This document shows, piece after piece, positions 45,416 to 54,880 of a stretch of 64,000 nt of DNA (the stretch's first letter is position 1; each line of letters opens with the position of its first letter). The DNA is from Rugamonas aquatica (GTDB lineage Bacteria > Pseudomonadota > Gammaproteobacteria > Burkholderiales > Burkholderiaceae_D), in assembly GCF_009380215.1 (NCBI RefSeq), contig NZ_WHUG01000010.1, positions 173,975 to 237,974 of the forward strand, given 5' to 3'. The notes beneath the pieces were generated by a model, which saw only the letters and a program-made list of their open reading frames with translations, did not search any database and was not told the DNA's origin. The translations under genes and the position numbers were made by a program.

Positions 45416-46534
45416 ATGATGAACATCGACCCACGTTTGCAGCGGCCCTTGCTGCTCTCCCTGCTGTGCGCAGCGCTGAGCGGCTGCGGCCATCCTTCCG
45501 AAACCGGCACCGCGCCGGCCAGCGCCGTGGTGCGCAAGGGCGCGGCCCTGAGCGTGCCGGCCGCCTCGCCGCTGCGGCAATCGCTACAACTTGCCACCGT
45601 CGAAGAGCACGATGTGGCGCGCACCATCCCGGTGCCGGCCGTGGTGGAAGCCGATCCCGCGCATCTGGTGCGCGTGGTGCCGCCGGTGTCCGGCCGCATC
45701 GGCCAGCTGCTCAAGCATCTGGGCGACACGGTCAAGGCCGGCGACGCGCTGTTCACCATGGATTCGGCCGACGTGGCGGCGGCTTACAGCGATAACGGCA
45801 AGGCCCAGGCCGGCCTGACGCTGGCCCGCCATAACCTGGAACGCCAGAAGGAATTGCGCGCCGCCGACATTTCGGCCCGCAAGGATCTGGAGCAGGCCGA
45901 GAGCGACTACGCCCAGGCCCTCAGCGAAAGCGAACGCAGCAAGGCGCGCCTTTCGCAACTGGGCGCCGGCGCGGGCAACGGCCGCCTGTACACGCTGCGT
46001 TCCCCGCTGTCCGGTCATGTGATCGAACTGAACGGCGGCCAGGGCGGCTTCTGGAACGACACCAACGCCCCGGTGATGGTGGTGGCCGACCTGTCGACCG
46101 TGTGGCTGAGCGCCAGCGTGCAGGAAAAAGACCTGTCCGCAGTCTTTGCCGGCCAGACCGCCGACATCGAACTGAACGCCTATCCCGGCGAGCACATTGC
46201 AGGCAAGGTCGGCTACGTCAGCGAAGTGCTGGACGCGGACACCCGCACCGTCAAGGTCCGCGTGGCGGTGGACAACCGCAACGGCCGCCTGAAACCGGGC
46301 ATGTTCGCCCGCGTCACCTTCAGCGCCGCGCCGCACCGTGGCGTGGTCGTGCCCGCGTCCGCGCTGGTGCAGAACGGCACGCAGACCCAGGTCTACGTCG
46401 AGACCGCCGCATGGACCTTCGAAGCCCGCACCGTCACCACCGGCATCCACAGCGGCGACCAGGTGGAAATCGCCACCGGCCTGAAAGCCGGCGCCCGCAT
46501 CGTCGCCAAGGAAGGAGTACTGCTCAATGATTGA
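45416..46534 (+). CDS. Heavy-metal RND efflux adaptor, CzcB-like lipoprotein
   Basis: The 372-residue membrane fusion protein has a signal peptide with lipobox LSGC near residue 23. The family barrel and lipoyl domains follow (VPPVSGRIGQLLKHLGDTVK, then LRSPLSGHVIELNGG). A helical hairpin lies between them. AGGAAA precedes the two ATGs at 45416 and 45419, which makes this start better than the open frame back to 45359. No histidine-rich metal-binding N-terminus is visible. It overlaps the pump gene by 8 bp. Confidence 0.9.
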   Translation: MMNIDPRLQRPLLLSLLCAALSGCGHPSETGTAPASAVVRKGAALSVPAASPLRQSLQLATVEEHDVARTIPVPAVVEADPAHLVRVVPPVSGRIGQLLKHLGDTVKAGDALFTMDSADVAAAYSDNGKAQAGLTLARHNLERQKELRAADISARKDLEQAESDYAQALSESERSKARLSQLGAGAGNGRLYTLRSPLSGHVIELNGGQGGFWNDTNAPVMVVADLSTVWLSASVQEKDLSAVFAGQTADIELNAYPGEHIAGKVGYVSEVLDADTRTVKVRVAVDNRNGRLKPGMFARVTFSAAPHRGVVVPASALVQNGTQTQVYVETAAWTFEARTVTTGIHSGDQVEIATGLKAGARIVAKEGVLLND

Positions 46535-49500
46535 TCGCCTGATTGCCATGTGCTTCCAGCGGCGCGGCATCGCGTGGCTGGTGTTCCTGCTGGTCGCGCT
46601 GTACGGCGTGTTTTGCTGGAACCAGCTGCCGCTTGAAGCTTATCCCGATATCGCCGACACCAGCTCACAGGTGGTCACGCAAGTGCCCGGCCTGGCTGCG
46701 GAGGAAGTCGAAGCCCAGATCACCATCCCGCTCGAACGCGAGATCATGGGCACGCCCGGCATGCATGTGATGCGCTCGAAGAGCACCTTCGGCCTGTCGC
46801 TGATTACCGTGGTGTTCCGCGACGGCGTGGAAGACTACTGGTCGCGCCAGCGCCTGCAAGAGCGCATCGCCGGCGTGGCCCTGCCCTACGGCGCCCAGCC
46901 CGGCCTCGATCCGCTGACCTCGCCCATCGGCGAGATCTACCGCTATACGCTGGAATCGAAGACCCGCTCGCTGCGCGAACTGTCCGAACTGCAGTTCTGG
47001 AAAGTGATCCCGCGCCTGAAGCAGGTGGCCGGCATCGCCGACGTCGGCAATTTCGGCGGCCTGACCACGCAATTCCTGCTGGAGTTCGATCCGGCCAAGC
47101 TGAGCAAGTACAAGCTGTCGCTCAAGCAGATCACCGACGCCATCGGCGCCAACAACGCCAGCGCCGGCGGCAGCATCCTCACGCGTGGCCAGCAGGGCTT
47201 CGTGGTGCGCGGCGTCGGCCTGATACGCGACCTGGACGACCTGGGCAACGTGGTCGTCACGCAAAAGGACGGCGTGCCGGTGCTGGTCAAGGATCTGGGC
47301 GAAGTGCGCCTGGGCAGCAAGGAGCGCCACGGCATCCTCGGCAAGGACAACAACCCGGACACCATCGAAGGCATCGTGCTGCTGCTCAAGGGCGAGAATC
47401 CGTCGCAGGTGCTGAAAGGCGTGCATGAGGCCGTGCAAGAGCTGAACGAGCACGTGCTGCCCAAGGATGTCAAGATCGTCCCGTATCTGGACCGCACCGG
47501 CCTGGTCGACGCCACGCTGCACACCATCGGCAAGACGCTGGTCGAAGGCATGCTGCTGGTGACGCTGGTGCTGCTGCTGTTCCTGGGCAGCCCGCGCGCG
47601 GCGGCCATCGTCGCCGTGACCATCCCGATGGCGCTGCTGACGGCCTTCATTTTCATGCACCATTTCCATATTCCGGCCAACCTGCTGTCGCTGGGGGCGA
47701 TCGACTTCGGCATCGTGGTGGACGGCGCCATCGTGGTGATGGAAAACATCCTGCGCAAATACGAGGAAAACCACGGCGCCCCGCTGCGCGCCCGCGATGT
47801 GATGCAGGCCACGCTGCAAGTGAGCAAGCCCATCTTCTTCGGCATGATCGTCATCATCACCGCCTACCTGCCGCTGTTCACCTTCCAGCGCATCGAGTAC
47901 AAGCTGTTCTCGCCAATGGCGTTCGCGATCGGCTTCGCGCTGTTCGGCGCGCTGGTGGTGTCGCTGACCTTGATACCGGGACTGGCCTACCAGGCTTACC
48001 GCAAGCCGCGCAAGGTGTTCAACAATCCGGTGCTGGTCAAGGCCAAGGAACTGTACGAGCCGCTGCTGGCGTCCGTGGTGGGCAAGTCGCGTGTGACGCT
48101 GGCGGCGTTTGCGCTGGCCTTCGCCGCCGTGTGCGCGCTGGGCGCCACCATCGGCCGCGACTTCCTGCCGTATCTGGACGAAGGCTCGATCTGGCTGCAA
48201 GTGACGCTGCCTCCGGGCATCTCGCTGGAAAAGGCCGCGCAAATGTCGGACGGCCTGCGCAGCGCGGCGCTGGAGTTCAAGGAAGTGGCGACCATCGTCA
48301 CGCAGCTGGGCCGCAATGACGAAGGCACCGATCCGTGGACGCCGTCGCACATCGAAGTCAGCGTGACCTTGCATCCCTACGATACGTGGACATCCGGCCT
48401 GAGCAAGCAGGAGCTGATCGAGAAGATGGGCCAGCGCTTCGCCAAGCTGCCCGGCACGCGGGTCGGCTTCACGCAGCCGATGATCGACGGCGTGCTCGAC
48501 AAGCTGGCCGGCGCCCACAGCGATCTGGTGGTGAAAATCTACGGCAGCGACTTCAAGGAAACCCGCCGCATTGCCGCCGCCGTCGAGCGCACGCTGTCGG
48601 CCGTGCCCGGCGCGGAAAGCGTCATCATCGACCAGGAGCCGCCGCTGCCGCAGGTGCGCATCGAGGTCGACCGCGCTGCCGCCGCCCGCTACGGCATCAA
48701 CGCCGCCGATGTGGCCGACCTGATCGGCACCGGCATCGGCGGCAAGCCGGTGTCGCAAGTGTTCATCGACGACCGCCAGTACGACATCGGCGTGCGCTTC
48801 AACGATGCATCGCGCAGCAATCCCGACACCATCGGCGACCTGCTGCTGACCTCGGCCACGGGGGCGCGCATTCCGCTGGCCCAGGTGGCGACGATACGGC
48901 TGGACGATGGCGAAAGCACCATTACCCGCGAAATGGGCAAGCGCCACCTGACCGTGCGGCTGGACCTGCGCGGCCGCGACCTGGCCTCCTTCCTCGACGA
49001 CGCCAAGGCGCAGATCGAGAACAAGGTGCAGTACGACCACAGCCGCATCCAGCTGGCCTGGGGCGGACAGTTCGAGAACCAGCAGCGGGCGCAGGCGCGT
49101 CTGGCGCTGATTATGCCGATGGTGGTGGCGCTGATGTTCGTGCTGCTGTTCGCGCAGTTCAAGAACCTGCGCCAGCCGGCCATGATCCTGGCGGCCGTGC
49201 CGCTGGGCGCGCTCGGCGGCCTGGTCGCCCTGCATCTGCGCGGCATGACGCTCAATGTGTCGAGCGCGGTTGGCTTCATCGCGCTGTTCGGCGTGGCGGT
49301 GATGGACGGCATCCTGATGGTCTCCAACCTGAACCAGTTGCGTGCCGAAGGCAAGCTGTCGCTGAAGGACGCGATACTGAAAGGCGCGTACAGCCGCTTC
49401 CGTCCGGTGCTGATGACGGCCAGCGTGGCCGCGCTGGGCCTGCTGCCGGCCGCGCTGGCGCATGGCCTGGGCAGCGACGTGCAGCGTCCGCTGGCGACCG

Positions 49501-49646
49501 TGGTGGTGGGCGGCCTGATCACGGCCACCGGCCTGACCTTGGTGTGGTTGCCGGCGCTGTACTACCTGGTCGAACGCCATATCGAAAACAAACCCAAGCC
49601 GGCCGACGATGGTCCGGCCCAAGTGGAGCATGCCCATGACATTTAA
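46527..49646 (+). CDS. Heavy-metal RND efflux pump, CzcA-like
   Basis: This 1039-residue inner-membrane pump belongs to the HME branch of RND transporters. TM4 contains AIDFGIVVDGAIVVMENIL, with the Asp/Asp/Glu pattern seen in CzcA-type divalent cation pumps and unlike the single-aspartate form of CusA. The N-terminus IAMCFQRRGIAWLVFLLVAL is the first membrane helix. The cation (Zn, Co, Cd or Ni) cannot be decided. It overlaps the adaptor gene by 8 bp and the outer membrane gene by 11 bp, so the three are one transcript. Confidence 0.94.
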   Translation: MIDRLIAMCFQRRGIAWLVFLLVALYGVFCWNQLPLEAYPDIADTSSQVVTQVPGLAAEEVEAQITIPLEREIMGTPGMHVMRSKSTFGLSLITVVFRDGVEDYWSRQRLQERIAGVALPYGAQPGLDPLTSPIGEIYRYTLESKTRSLRELSELQFWKVIPRLKQVAGIADVGNFGGLTTQFLLEFDPAKLSKYKLSLKQITDAIGANNASAGGSILTRGQQGFVVRGVGLIRDLDDLGNVVVTQKDGVPVLVKDLGEVRLGSKERHGILGKDNNPDTIEGIVLLLKGENPSQVLKGVHEAVQELNEHVLPKDVKIVPYLDRTGLVDATLHTIGKTLVEGMLLVTLVLLLFLGSPRAAAIVAVTIPMALLTAFIFMHHFHIPANLLSLGAIDFGIVVDGAIVVMENILRKYEENHGAPLRARDVMQATLQVSKPIFFGMIVIITAYLPLFTFQRIEYKLFSPMAFAIGFALFGALVVSLTLIPGLAYQAYRKPRKVFNNPVLVKAKELYEPLLASVVGKSRVTLAAFALAFAAVCALGATIGRDFLPYLDEGSIWLQVTLPPGISLEKAAQMSDGLRSAALEFKEVATIVTQLGRNDEGTDPWTPSHIEVSVTLHPYDTWTSGLSKQELIEKMGQRFAKLPGTRVGFTQPMIDGVLDKLAGAHSDLVVKIYGSDFKETRRIAAAVERTLSAVPGAESVIIDQEPPLPQVRIEVDRAAAARYGINAADVADLIGTGIGGKPVSQVFIDDRQYDIGVRFNDASRSNPDTIGDLLLTSATGARIPLAQVATIRLDDGESTITREMGKRHLTVRLDLRGRDLASFLDDAKAQIENKVQYDHSRIQLAWGGQFENQQRAQARLALIMPMVVALMFVLLFAQFKNLRQPAMILAAVPLGALGGLVALHLRGMTLNVSSAVGFIALFGVAVMDGILMVSNLNQLRAEGKLSLKDAILKGAYSRFRPVLMTASVAALGLLPAALAHGLGSDVQRPLATVVVGGLITATGLTLVWLPALYYLVERHIENKPKPADDGPAQVEHAHDI

Positions 49647-50934
49647 ACTCAACCCTCTGCGCGCGCTGGTATCGCTGGCCTTGTGCGCCGCCCCGCCCGC
49701 CACCGCGCAGGTAACGTTCCGCGACTATGCGTCCGCCGTGGCGAAATACAGCCTGGACTTGCAGATGCAGCGCGAGAATGTGAGCAGCGCGCAGGCTGGC
49801 GTATCGATCGCCGGTGTGCGGCCCGATCCGGTGCTGACGGCGGGCATCGACTCGAAGGAACTGTCCGCCGCCAACAAGCCGAACGCGTCCACCGCGCTGA
49901 CGATGGGCGTGGCGCTGACCATCGAGACGGCCGGCAAGCGGGCGCAGCGCATCCGCGTGGCGCAGTCTACGGTCAAGCTCGGCGAGGCGACGCTGGAAGG
50001 CGGACGCCGCCAGCTGTATGCCGACGCGGCGGCGGCCTATGCCGAATCCTGCCGCGCCCGCAACGCGCTGGAGCGCCAGGAGGCGACGCTGCGGGCACTG
50101 GGCGAGATCGTCAACGCCAACAATGTGCGGCGCAAGGTCGGCGATATCGGCGGGCTGGAGCTGGCACAGTCGCAGGTCGAGCACGACCGCTTCGAGGCCG
50201 ATGTGGTGACGGCGCGGGCGCAGGTGCAGACTTCGGCTGAATCGCTGTCGATACCGCTGGGCCGGCGTTTTAGCGAAGTGTTCGGCAATGCGGCGCTGGC
50301 TTGCGATGCGCCGGCCGTCAAGGGCTTGGACGATGTGGAGCAGCTGGTGCGGCAGGCGCAGGATGAGCGCGACGACATCCGCATCGCCCATGCGGCGCTG
50401 GATGCAGCGCGCTCGTCGGCCGATCTGGCGCAGGCCAACCGCTGGGTCGATCCGGTGGTCAATGTCAGTTTGAAGAACACGCCAGCAGTGCGGCCGGTGC
50501 TGGATGCTGGCGGCGCCGTGAGCAACTCGCCGACACAGCGTTCGCTGAGCCTGGGCTTGACGGTTTCCGTGCCGATTCCGCTGTCGCGCACGCAGCGCGG
50601 CGAAGTGTTGCAGGCGCAATCGGCTGTGACGCAGGCGACGTTGGCTCTTCGTTCGGCCGAGCTGAAGGCGCAGACCGATGTGCGGCGGGTTTATGCGCAG
50701 TTCCGCGCAGCGCAGGCCAACGAGCAGCGCTATCGGGAATCGGTGCTGGTGCATGCGGACAAGGTGGCCGAAGGCATGCGCCTGTCGTATAAAAAAGGCG
50801 CGGCGTCGTTGCTGGAACTGTTGTCGGCGCAGCGCTCGGCCGATGAGGTTTATCTCGCCTGGTTGCAGGCGACGGCGGATCTGGCGACGGCCACGGTGCA
50901 GTTGCAACTCGCGACCGGCGCCAGTCCGGATTGA
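49636..50934 (+). CDS. Outer membrane channel of the heavy-metal efflux system, CzcC-like
   Basis: The 432-residue TolC-like protein has a signal peptide (MTFKLNPLRALVSLALCAAPPATA) and long helical repeats typical of outer membrane efflux proteins. The ATG at 49636 is 7 nt after GGAG; in-frame ATGs at 49630 and 49609 lie even further inside the pump gene. It has no lipobox, unlike the channel at 6993. It closes the adaptor/pump/channel operon. The convergent esterase gene ends 7 bp away. Confidence 0.9.
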   Translation: MTFKLNPLRALVSLALCAAPPATAQVTFRDYASAVAKYSLDLQMQRENVSSAQAGVSIAGVRPDPVLTAGIDSKELSAANKPNASTALTMGVALTIETAGKRAQRIRVAQSTVKLGEATLEGGRRQLYADAAAAYAESCRARNALERQEATLRALGEIVNANNVRRKVGDIGGLELAQSQVEHDRFEADVVTARAQVQTSAESLSIPLGRRFSEVFGNAALACDAPAVKGLDDVEQLVRQAQDERDDIRIAHAALDAARSSADLAQANRWVDPVVNVSLKNTPAVRPVLDAGGAVSNSPTQRSLSLGLTVSVPIPLSRTQRGEVLQAQSAVTQATLALRSAELKAQTDVRRVYAQFRAAQANEQRYRESVLVHADKVAEGMRLSYKKGAASLLELLSAQRSADEVYLAWLQATADLATATVQLQLATGASPD

Positions 50935-50941
50935 GGATGCC

Positions 50942-51820
50942 TTAGTTGGCTGCTGGCTTAGGTTTGAGCATCATGCGGAAGGCTTGCAGTGCTGCGGGCT
51001 GGTAGATGGTCGCGTGCGTTTCGGCGGGCATTTGCTGGTAGTGCCATTGCAGGCCGCCCGGCGCGCGAGTGGTCAGCAGGGCCGACAGCTGTTCCGCGCC
51101 CTTGACGATGCCTGCGTTGCTGCTGCTGGCGAAGTACAGGGTTTGCGGGCGGCTTGGGCGCTTGTCCAGCAGTTGCTGGGCTTCGGCGAGCAGCTTGCTG
51201 TCGTTCCACCACAGGCTGGGGTCGGCGGCGACGTAGTGGTCGAACAGTTGCGGTTCGCGCAGGAAGGTTTCGACCACGAACAGGCCTGCCAGCGATTCGC
51301 CGATCAAGGCGGTTTCGCCGGTGGTGCGGTAGCGCTGCTTCACTTCCGGCATCAGCTCTTCCTTGATGAAGCGGCGGAATTGCGCCGAGCCGCCAACCAC
51401 GGGGGCGATCTTCTTGTCTTCGGCGTTGTCGGTGGGGCCGGTCATGTCGCGGCGGCGCTGGGTGTTTTCTATGCCGACCAGCATGAACGGGCGCATGGTG
51501 CCGTTATCGACCGACACTTGCAGCAGGCCGGCGATATGGAGGAAATCTTCGCGCAGGCCGCCGTCGGGCATGTAGAGCACAGGCAGCGGCGCGTCGGCCG
51601 GCAAGCCGTAGCCGCGCGACATGTAGACGTTGATGTGCCGCGTTTCCGCCAGCACTTTCGATTCAATGTTGAAGCTTTCGCCGATCACCAGCGGCGTGGC
51701 GGCTGAGATGGCCGAAGTAGAAGGCGCGGCGTGCAGCGGGCCGGCGATACAAGCGCCCAGCAGCGCAGCCGCCAGGCAAAAACTTCCGTGGAACTTATTG
51801 AACATAACGATATGCTTCAT
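50942..51820 (-). CDS. Exported esterase of the Fes/IroE/esterase D fold
   Basis: The 292-residue alpha/beta hydrolase has a signal peptide (MFNKFHGSFCLAAALLGACI, cleavage near HAA). The nucleophile is in IGESLAGLF, and YMPDGGL and DPSLWW are other typical segments. The PETHATI end supplies the histidine. The fold is shared by ferric enterobactin esterases and esterase D, and the substrate is unknown. AAGGG lies before the ATG at 51820. It is a single gene, not obviously linked to metal efflux. Confidence 0.87.
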   Translation of the reverse strand: MKHIVMFNKFHGSFCLAAALLGACIAGPLHAAPSTSAISAATPLVIGESFNIESKVLAETRHINVYMSRGYGLPADAPLPVLYMPDGGLREDFLHIAGLLQVSVDNGTMRPFMLVGIENTQRRRDMTGPTDNAEDKKIAPVVGGSAQFRRFIKEELMPEVKQRYRTTGETALIGESLAGLFVVETFLREPQLFDHYVAADPSLWWNDSKLLAEAQQLLDKRPSRPQTLYFASSSNAGIVKGAEQLSALLTTRAPGGLQWHYQQMPAETHATIYQPAALQAFRMMLKPKPAAN

Positions 51821-51958
51821 TTCCGCCCTTCGCGTTGTTGTCGAATGAGCGGGAGTCTGGCGTAAAAAGGTGGTGCTGGTCAAGCCATCTCAAATGTGAC
51901 CTGACACAGGGCATCCGAAGACCGGCAGCTTCCGCAGCCGATGGCGGTCAGGCCCGTT

Positions 51959-52234
51959 TCATCCATGATAATCAATATCACTGCAGGTTGGGTCAATATC
52001 CTTAACATGATCGACAGGCGGAGATTGAAAAAGTGCCACTTGTTCACGGGCCAAGTACCAGCTCAGATAAGCTCCGAATATTGGTACGAGCAGGATAAGA
52101 ACTGCTTGCCCCCATCGTTGCGCAGGCTCGTAAAACGGCGAGGCGAATACCTTCCAAATAGCGAAAGCGTCAAGACAAAGCGTTACCACAGAAAACGCCA
52201 AGAGAATCCAGCCTGTTGAAGTAAGTACGATCAT
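51959..52234 (-). CDS. Small membrane protein of unknown function
   Basis: The 91-residue protein has two hydrophobic helices (ILLAFSVVTLCLDAFAIWKV and AVLILLVPIFGAYLSWYLA) joined by a short loop. The charged C-terminus is likely cytoplasmic. The helix pair resembles short phospholipase D N-terminal-like membrane modules but lacks any catalytic motif. It begins the AT-richer stretch at 51.9-54.8 kb. Confidence 0.6.
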   Translation of the reverse strand: MIVLTSTGWILLAFSVVTLCLDAFAIWKVFASPFYEPAQRWGQAVLILLVPIFGAYLSWYLAREQVALFQSPPVDHVKDIDPTCSDIDYHG

Positions 52235-52375
52235 CTGATTTCTGAACAGCAGCTCTTGGCCGATTTCAGTCTGACCGATCGACTCTATTTGGAGTGGCCC
52301 ACGTCGAAGCTAGTCGGTCACCATCGTTCCCTGGCAGGACGCTATCGATTGCCACCACTTTTCGGAGCGCAGTCT

Positions 52376-52558
52376 CTATGTCAAATTTTCTGCATCGATT
52401 AATGCTGCCGCTTCATTATGCAAAGCATACGCTACGTGAGCCGCTAAACGCACGTCATGGGGCGCATCATTTTCACTTCCCATATAGGGACTCAACAGCA
52501 AACGTATCTCGTAAAGAGCATTGGCAATCAACCTGGCTTCCGTGTTATCTATACTCAT
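52376..52558 (-). CDS. Small hypothetical protein, 60 residues
   Basis: This acidic, helical protein (MSIDNTEARLIANALYEIRL) has no membrane segment or known motif. It lies in an AT-richer stretch with other short unknown genes. The ribosome site is weak, so it may not be expressed. It resembles the small proteins found in variable genome islands, without a specific match. Confidence 0.45.
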   Translation of the reverse strand: MSIDNTEARLIANALYEIRLLLSPYMGSENDAPHDVRLAAHVAYALHNEAAALIDAENLT

Positions 52559-52623
52559 CTATCTGCTTCAAAAATTCAGTGGCTGGTACTGGCCGAAATG
52601 CGTCAGAGCTACAATAACATGAG

Positions 52624-52986
52624 TCAATCAAAGTAAGTGTGAGGATTCATTTTCTGAGGTGAAAACCAAATAAGGCCATAGTCGTCTTTTAATATACGGG
52701 TCTGTTCGTCCCAAACGGCGTGGCACATCCCCCTTCGCTGTCCCTGTCGTTGAGATATCAAAGCCACTGCTCTAGCGTGAGCCGTAGAAACGATATCTCT
52801 AGTATCTTCCGCAACTTCTATCGGGTCCAACAATCTGTTGAGCTCACCAGCAGGGCGAAGAGTCGCCTCAACTACACGTAAAAAGAGAGTAGGTTCCATA
52901 TTTTTGAGCAGTGTCCTCGCATCTAGCAAAGGACAACCGGTTCTCTTGTGGTACCGGAAGAGTTCTTCTTTCGAAAGTTGGTTCAT
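52624..52986 (-). CDS. Hypothetical protein, 120 residues
   Basis: Read from the ATG at 52986 the protein starts MNQLSKEELFRYHKRTGCPL. The sequence is charged, soluble and mostly helical, with a short W/F-rich end (YGLIWFSPQKM). An in-frame ATG at 53049 would add 21 residues with no better support. I do not recognise a family. It lies between a small unknown gene and the HNH nuclease gene. Confidence 0.55.
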   Translation of the reverse strand: MNQLSKEELFRYHKRTGCPLLDARTLLKNMEPTLFLRVVEATLRPAGELNRLLDPIEVAEDTRDIVSTAHARAVALISQRQGQRRGMCHAVWDEQTRILKDDYGLIWFSPQKMNPHTYFD

Positions 52987-53071
52987 CAAGGGTTTCCGTA
53001 ATCGAGATGGTTTTGCAAAGGGCCGTTTCTGGCCGATTGCGCCTATCACGCCGTGGGCACCACCCCTGAAT

Positions 53072-53446
53072 TTATTCTTTCTTTTTCATCAGACCGGCCA
53101 ATGAAGCGAACGGATTATGCGTTGCCGGCGCGACCTCGGCCGATTTCAGACTAAGTCCCCGGTCGGCCTCAAGATAACGCGAGTGTTCGTTATCGTGGCA
53201 GTAAAGGCACAGCAATTCCCAGTTGCTGCCATCAGGCGGATTGTTGTCATGATTGTGGTCACGATGGTGCACAGTAAGTTGCGACACATTGGCATGCGTG
53301 AATTCGCGCATGCAGCGCCCACACACCCACGGATACATTTTCAGTGAGCGCTCGCGATAGCCCAGCTCGCGCTGGTCGGCCGCACGTCGTGCGTCGGCCA
53401 CAATTTTGTCCAGCCGCGCGGCGTCCGGCTTTTTCCCAACGGTCAT
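53072..53446 (-). CDS. yajD: HNH nuclease family protein YajD
   Basis: The 124-residue protein has the HNH fold: CGRC near residue 42, LTVHHRDHNHDNNPPDG with the catalytic histidine near residue 60, and LLCLYCHDNEH with the second cysteine pair near residue 80. The four cysteines bind the structural zinc. This matches E. coli YajD in size and pattern. The biological role is unknown, though DNA nicking or cleavage is expected. It lies inside the AT-richer accessory stretch. Confidence 0.88.
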   Translation of the reverse strand: MTVGKKPDAARLDKIVADARRAADQRELGYRERSLKMYPWVCGRCMREFTHANVSQLTVHHRDHNHDNNPPDGSNWELLCLYCHDNEHSRYLEADRGLSLKSAEVAPATHNPFASLAGLMKKKE

Positions 53447-53675
53447 GCTTATTTCCTTCCCTTGCTGTTACATGTTGGCCGGCAGCGCCCGCAGTCGGCC
53501 GGCTCGGCCGCTAGCGCCCACAGCCGGTTTCGGCTATTGAGCAGTTGTACCATTCAACCAGCCTTCTACACTACGGCTTCTGCCAAGGCCAACGGAGTCA
53601 AACTCAGCAAAGCCAGGTTTGAAAACTTGTTCTGGCGAGCGGCAGCTGCTGGCCGTATATCATCGACAGGATTGA

Positions 53676-54011
53676 TTATTTGCACGGAAAAAACCGCTCC
53701 AAAAATTGCTGAGCCTGTTCTCTCGTCGGCACGTCATCTATCAAGATCGGGTTCGCCTTATATGAATCACCGTCGAGCGCACGTGCGATGGCCTGCACTT
53801 GTTCCTTAGGCGTCCCAGACAAGCAAAATTTGGCCGGCGACAAAGCTAGAGAGTGTCCATAGATTACGCCTTCCATGACACCCACCATCTCGGCCCAGGC
53901 TCCCATTTCACGTCGCCCTCGCTCGTACTCGGACGTGCACGATAGCTCGCTTGCCCAAACCGGCAGGGCTATAAGTAAACTCATCAGAGCCGCATATGGA
54001 CCTATTTTCAC
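53676..54011 (-). CDS. Small exported protein, Rap1a/Tai immunity-like
   Basis: The 111-residue protein has a signal peptide (MKIGPYAALMSLLIALPVWA) followed by a helical body. GVMEGVIYG and the C-terminal QFLERFFPC, with cysteines in both halves, resemble the Rap1a/Tai periplasmic immunity fold of type VI secretion systems. No secretion or effector gene is near, so this would be an orphan. The likeness is from memory of the pattern and needs a profile search. Confidence 0.5.
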   Translation of the reverse strand: MKIGPYAALMSLLIALPVWASELSCTSEYERGRREMGAWAEMVGVMEGVIYGHSLALSPAKFCLSGTPKEQVQAIARALDGDSYKANPILIDDVPTREQAQQFLERFFPCK

Positions 54012-54180
54012 GTCGGATTATCCCTTCCAATGGAACGGTTTTGTTGTCCTATTTTTGTCTGGCTGCTGCAGGCCGAGTCCAGCAGGTGTGTTTGACGTCT
54101 AATTTTACACAATGCCCATCTCATCCGGCCACGATTCGAAACCTAGATTAAGGCTCCCTCCCGGCCGACAGCGATCAAAT

Positions 54181-54390
54181 CTAGCTCTGAGCACGATAAT
54201 ACGCGACCAACGCATTTGCATGCCCGTGACCAAGTTGATGGCCTTCTTTAAGCGTCGCTACGATTTCCATATGCTTCTTATCTTTCAAAGAGCCTACGAT
54301 GTCTAACCAGTAATTTATCGGTTTTCCATAGGTCTTCTCAATAGACGGAAAGTAAGATGCTGGGCCTTTTACTTTTTCCTCTGTTTTCAT
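54181..54390 (-). CDS. DUF4287-like small protein
   Basis: The 69-residue protein (MKTEEKVKGPASYFPSIEKT) has the pattern YFPSIEKTYGKPINYWLDIV followed by KEGHQLGHGHANALVAYYR. This is the DUF4287 unit. Family members are short, soluble and found near DUF5655 or in stand-alone form. AAGGAG lies 6 nt before the ATG, giving a firm start; the frame upstream to 54459 has no such site. Confidence 0.8.
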   Translation of the reverse strand: MKTEEKVKGPASYFPSIEKTYGKPINYWLDIVGSLKDKKHMEIVATLKEGHQLGHGHANALVAYYRAQS

Positions 54391-54419
54391 ATGTGCTCCT
54401 TGATAGCTGCAATATTGAA

Positions 54420-54836
54420 TTAAGCGGCAAGGAACTGTGCAGAGTCCGCAACCTGCCACACGCCTTTCACCCGTCCCTGCTCATCCACACCCCAAACATG
54501 CGAGAAGCGCACCAGCACCGGCGGGCTACCTTCGGTTTTGGTGACGCGGTAGTGGCCCAGCGCCACGACCGTATCGCCGCCATCGACAAAATTGTCCGGA
54601 AAAGCGCCAAACGTATGAACGTGCGCGAGCAGTTTTGGATAGAACCCGCCAAACACCTCGGCGAGGCCGCGATAGATTGCGCCCTCCGGAAAACCTGGCG
54701 ACACATCCCACACCGGCTCATCAACCAGGATCTCCCGTATCGACTGCTGGTCCTTCGATTTCAGCGCCCGATAAAGCGCTCTCACTTGCCGCAGATTTTT
54801 AGAATCGCCCGCACTGTCATCCAGAATTTCGCTCAT
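54420..54836 (-). CDS. SnoaL-like/NTF2-fold protein
   Basis: The 138-residue soluble protein matches the cone-shaped NTF2-like fold of the SnoaL/ketosteroid-isomerase group. It opens with a helix (RQVRALYRALKSKDQQSIRE), then VWDVSPGFP, YRGLAEVFGGFY, VALGHYRVTK and the final strand VWGVDEQGRVKGVWQVADS. Most members are enzymes of unknown substrate or binding proteins. The gene is divergent from the ArsR gene, with 80 bp between the starts. Confidence 0.8.
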   Translation of the reverse strand: MSEILDDSAGDSKNLRQVRALYRALKSKDQQSIREILVDEPVWDVSPGFPEGAIYRGLAEVFGGFYPKLLAHVHTFGAFPDNFVDGGDTVVALGHYRVTKTEGSPPVLVRFSHVWGVDEQGRVKGVWQVADSAQFLAA

Positions 54837-54880
54837 CAGACGCCTTTCTGAAAAATGCCTATTTTGTCACAAATACATGC

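Noticed and set aside
46665..49703. Minus-strand frame of 1012 codons
   Set aside because: It is the antisense of the CzcA-like gene and has no domain signature.
53462..53809. Plus-strand frame of 115 codons in the accessory stretch
   Set aside because: It overlaps the exported Rap1a-like gene in part, has no ribosome site and no recognisable motif.
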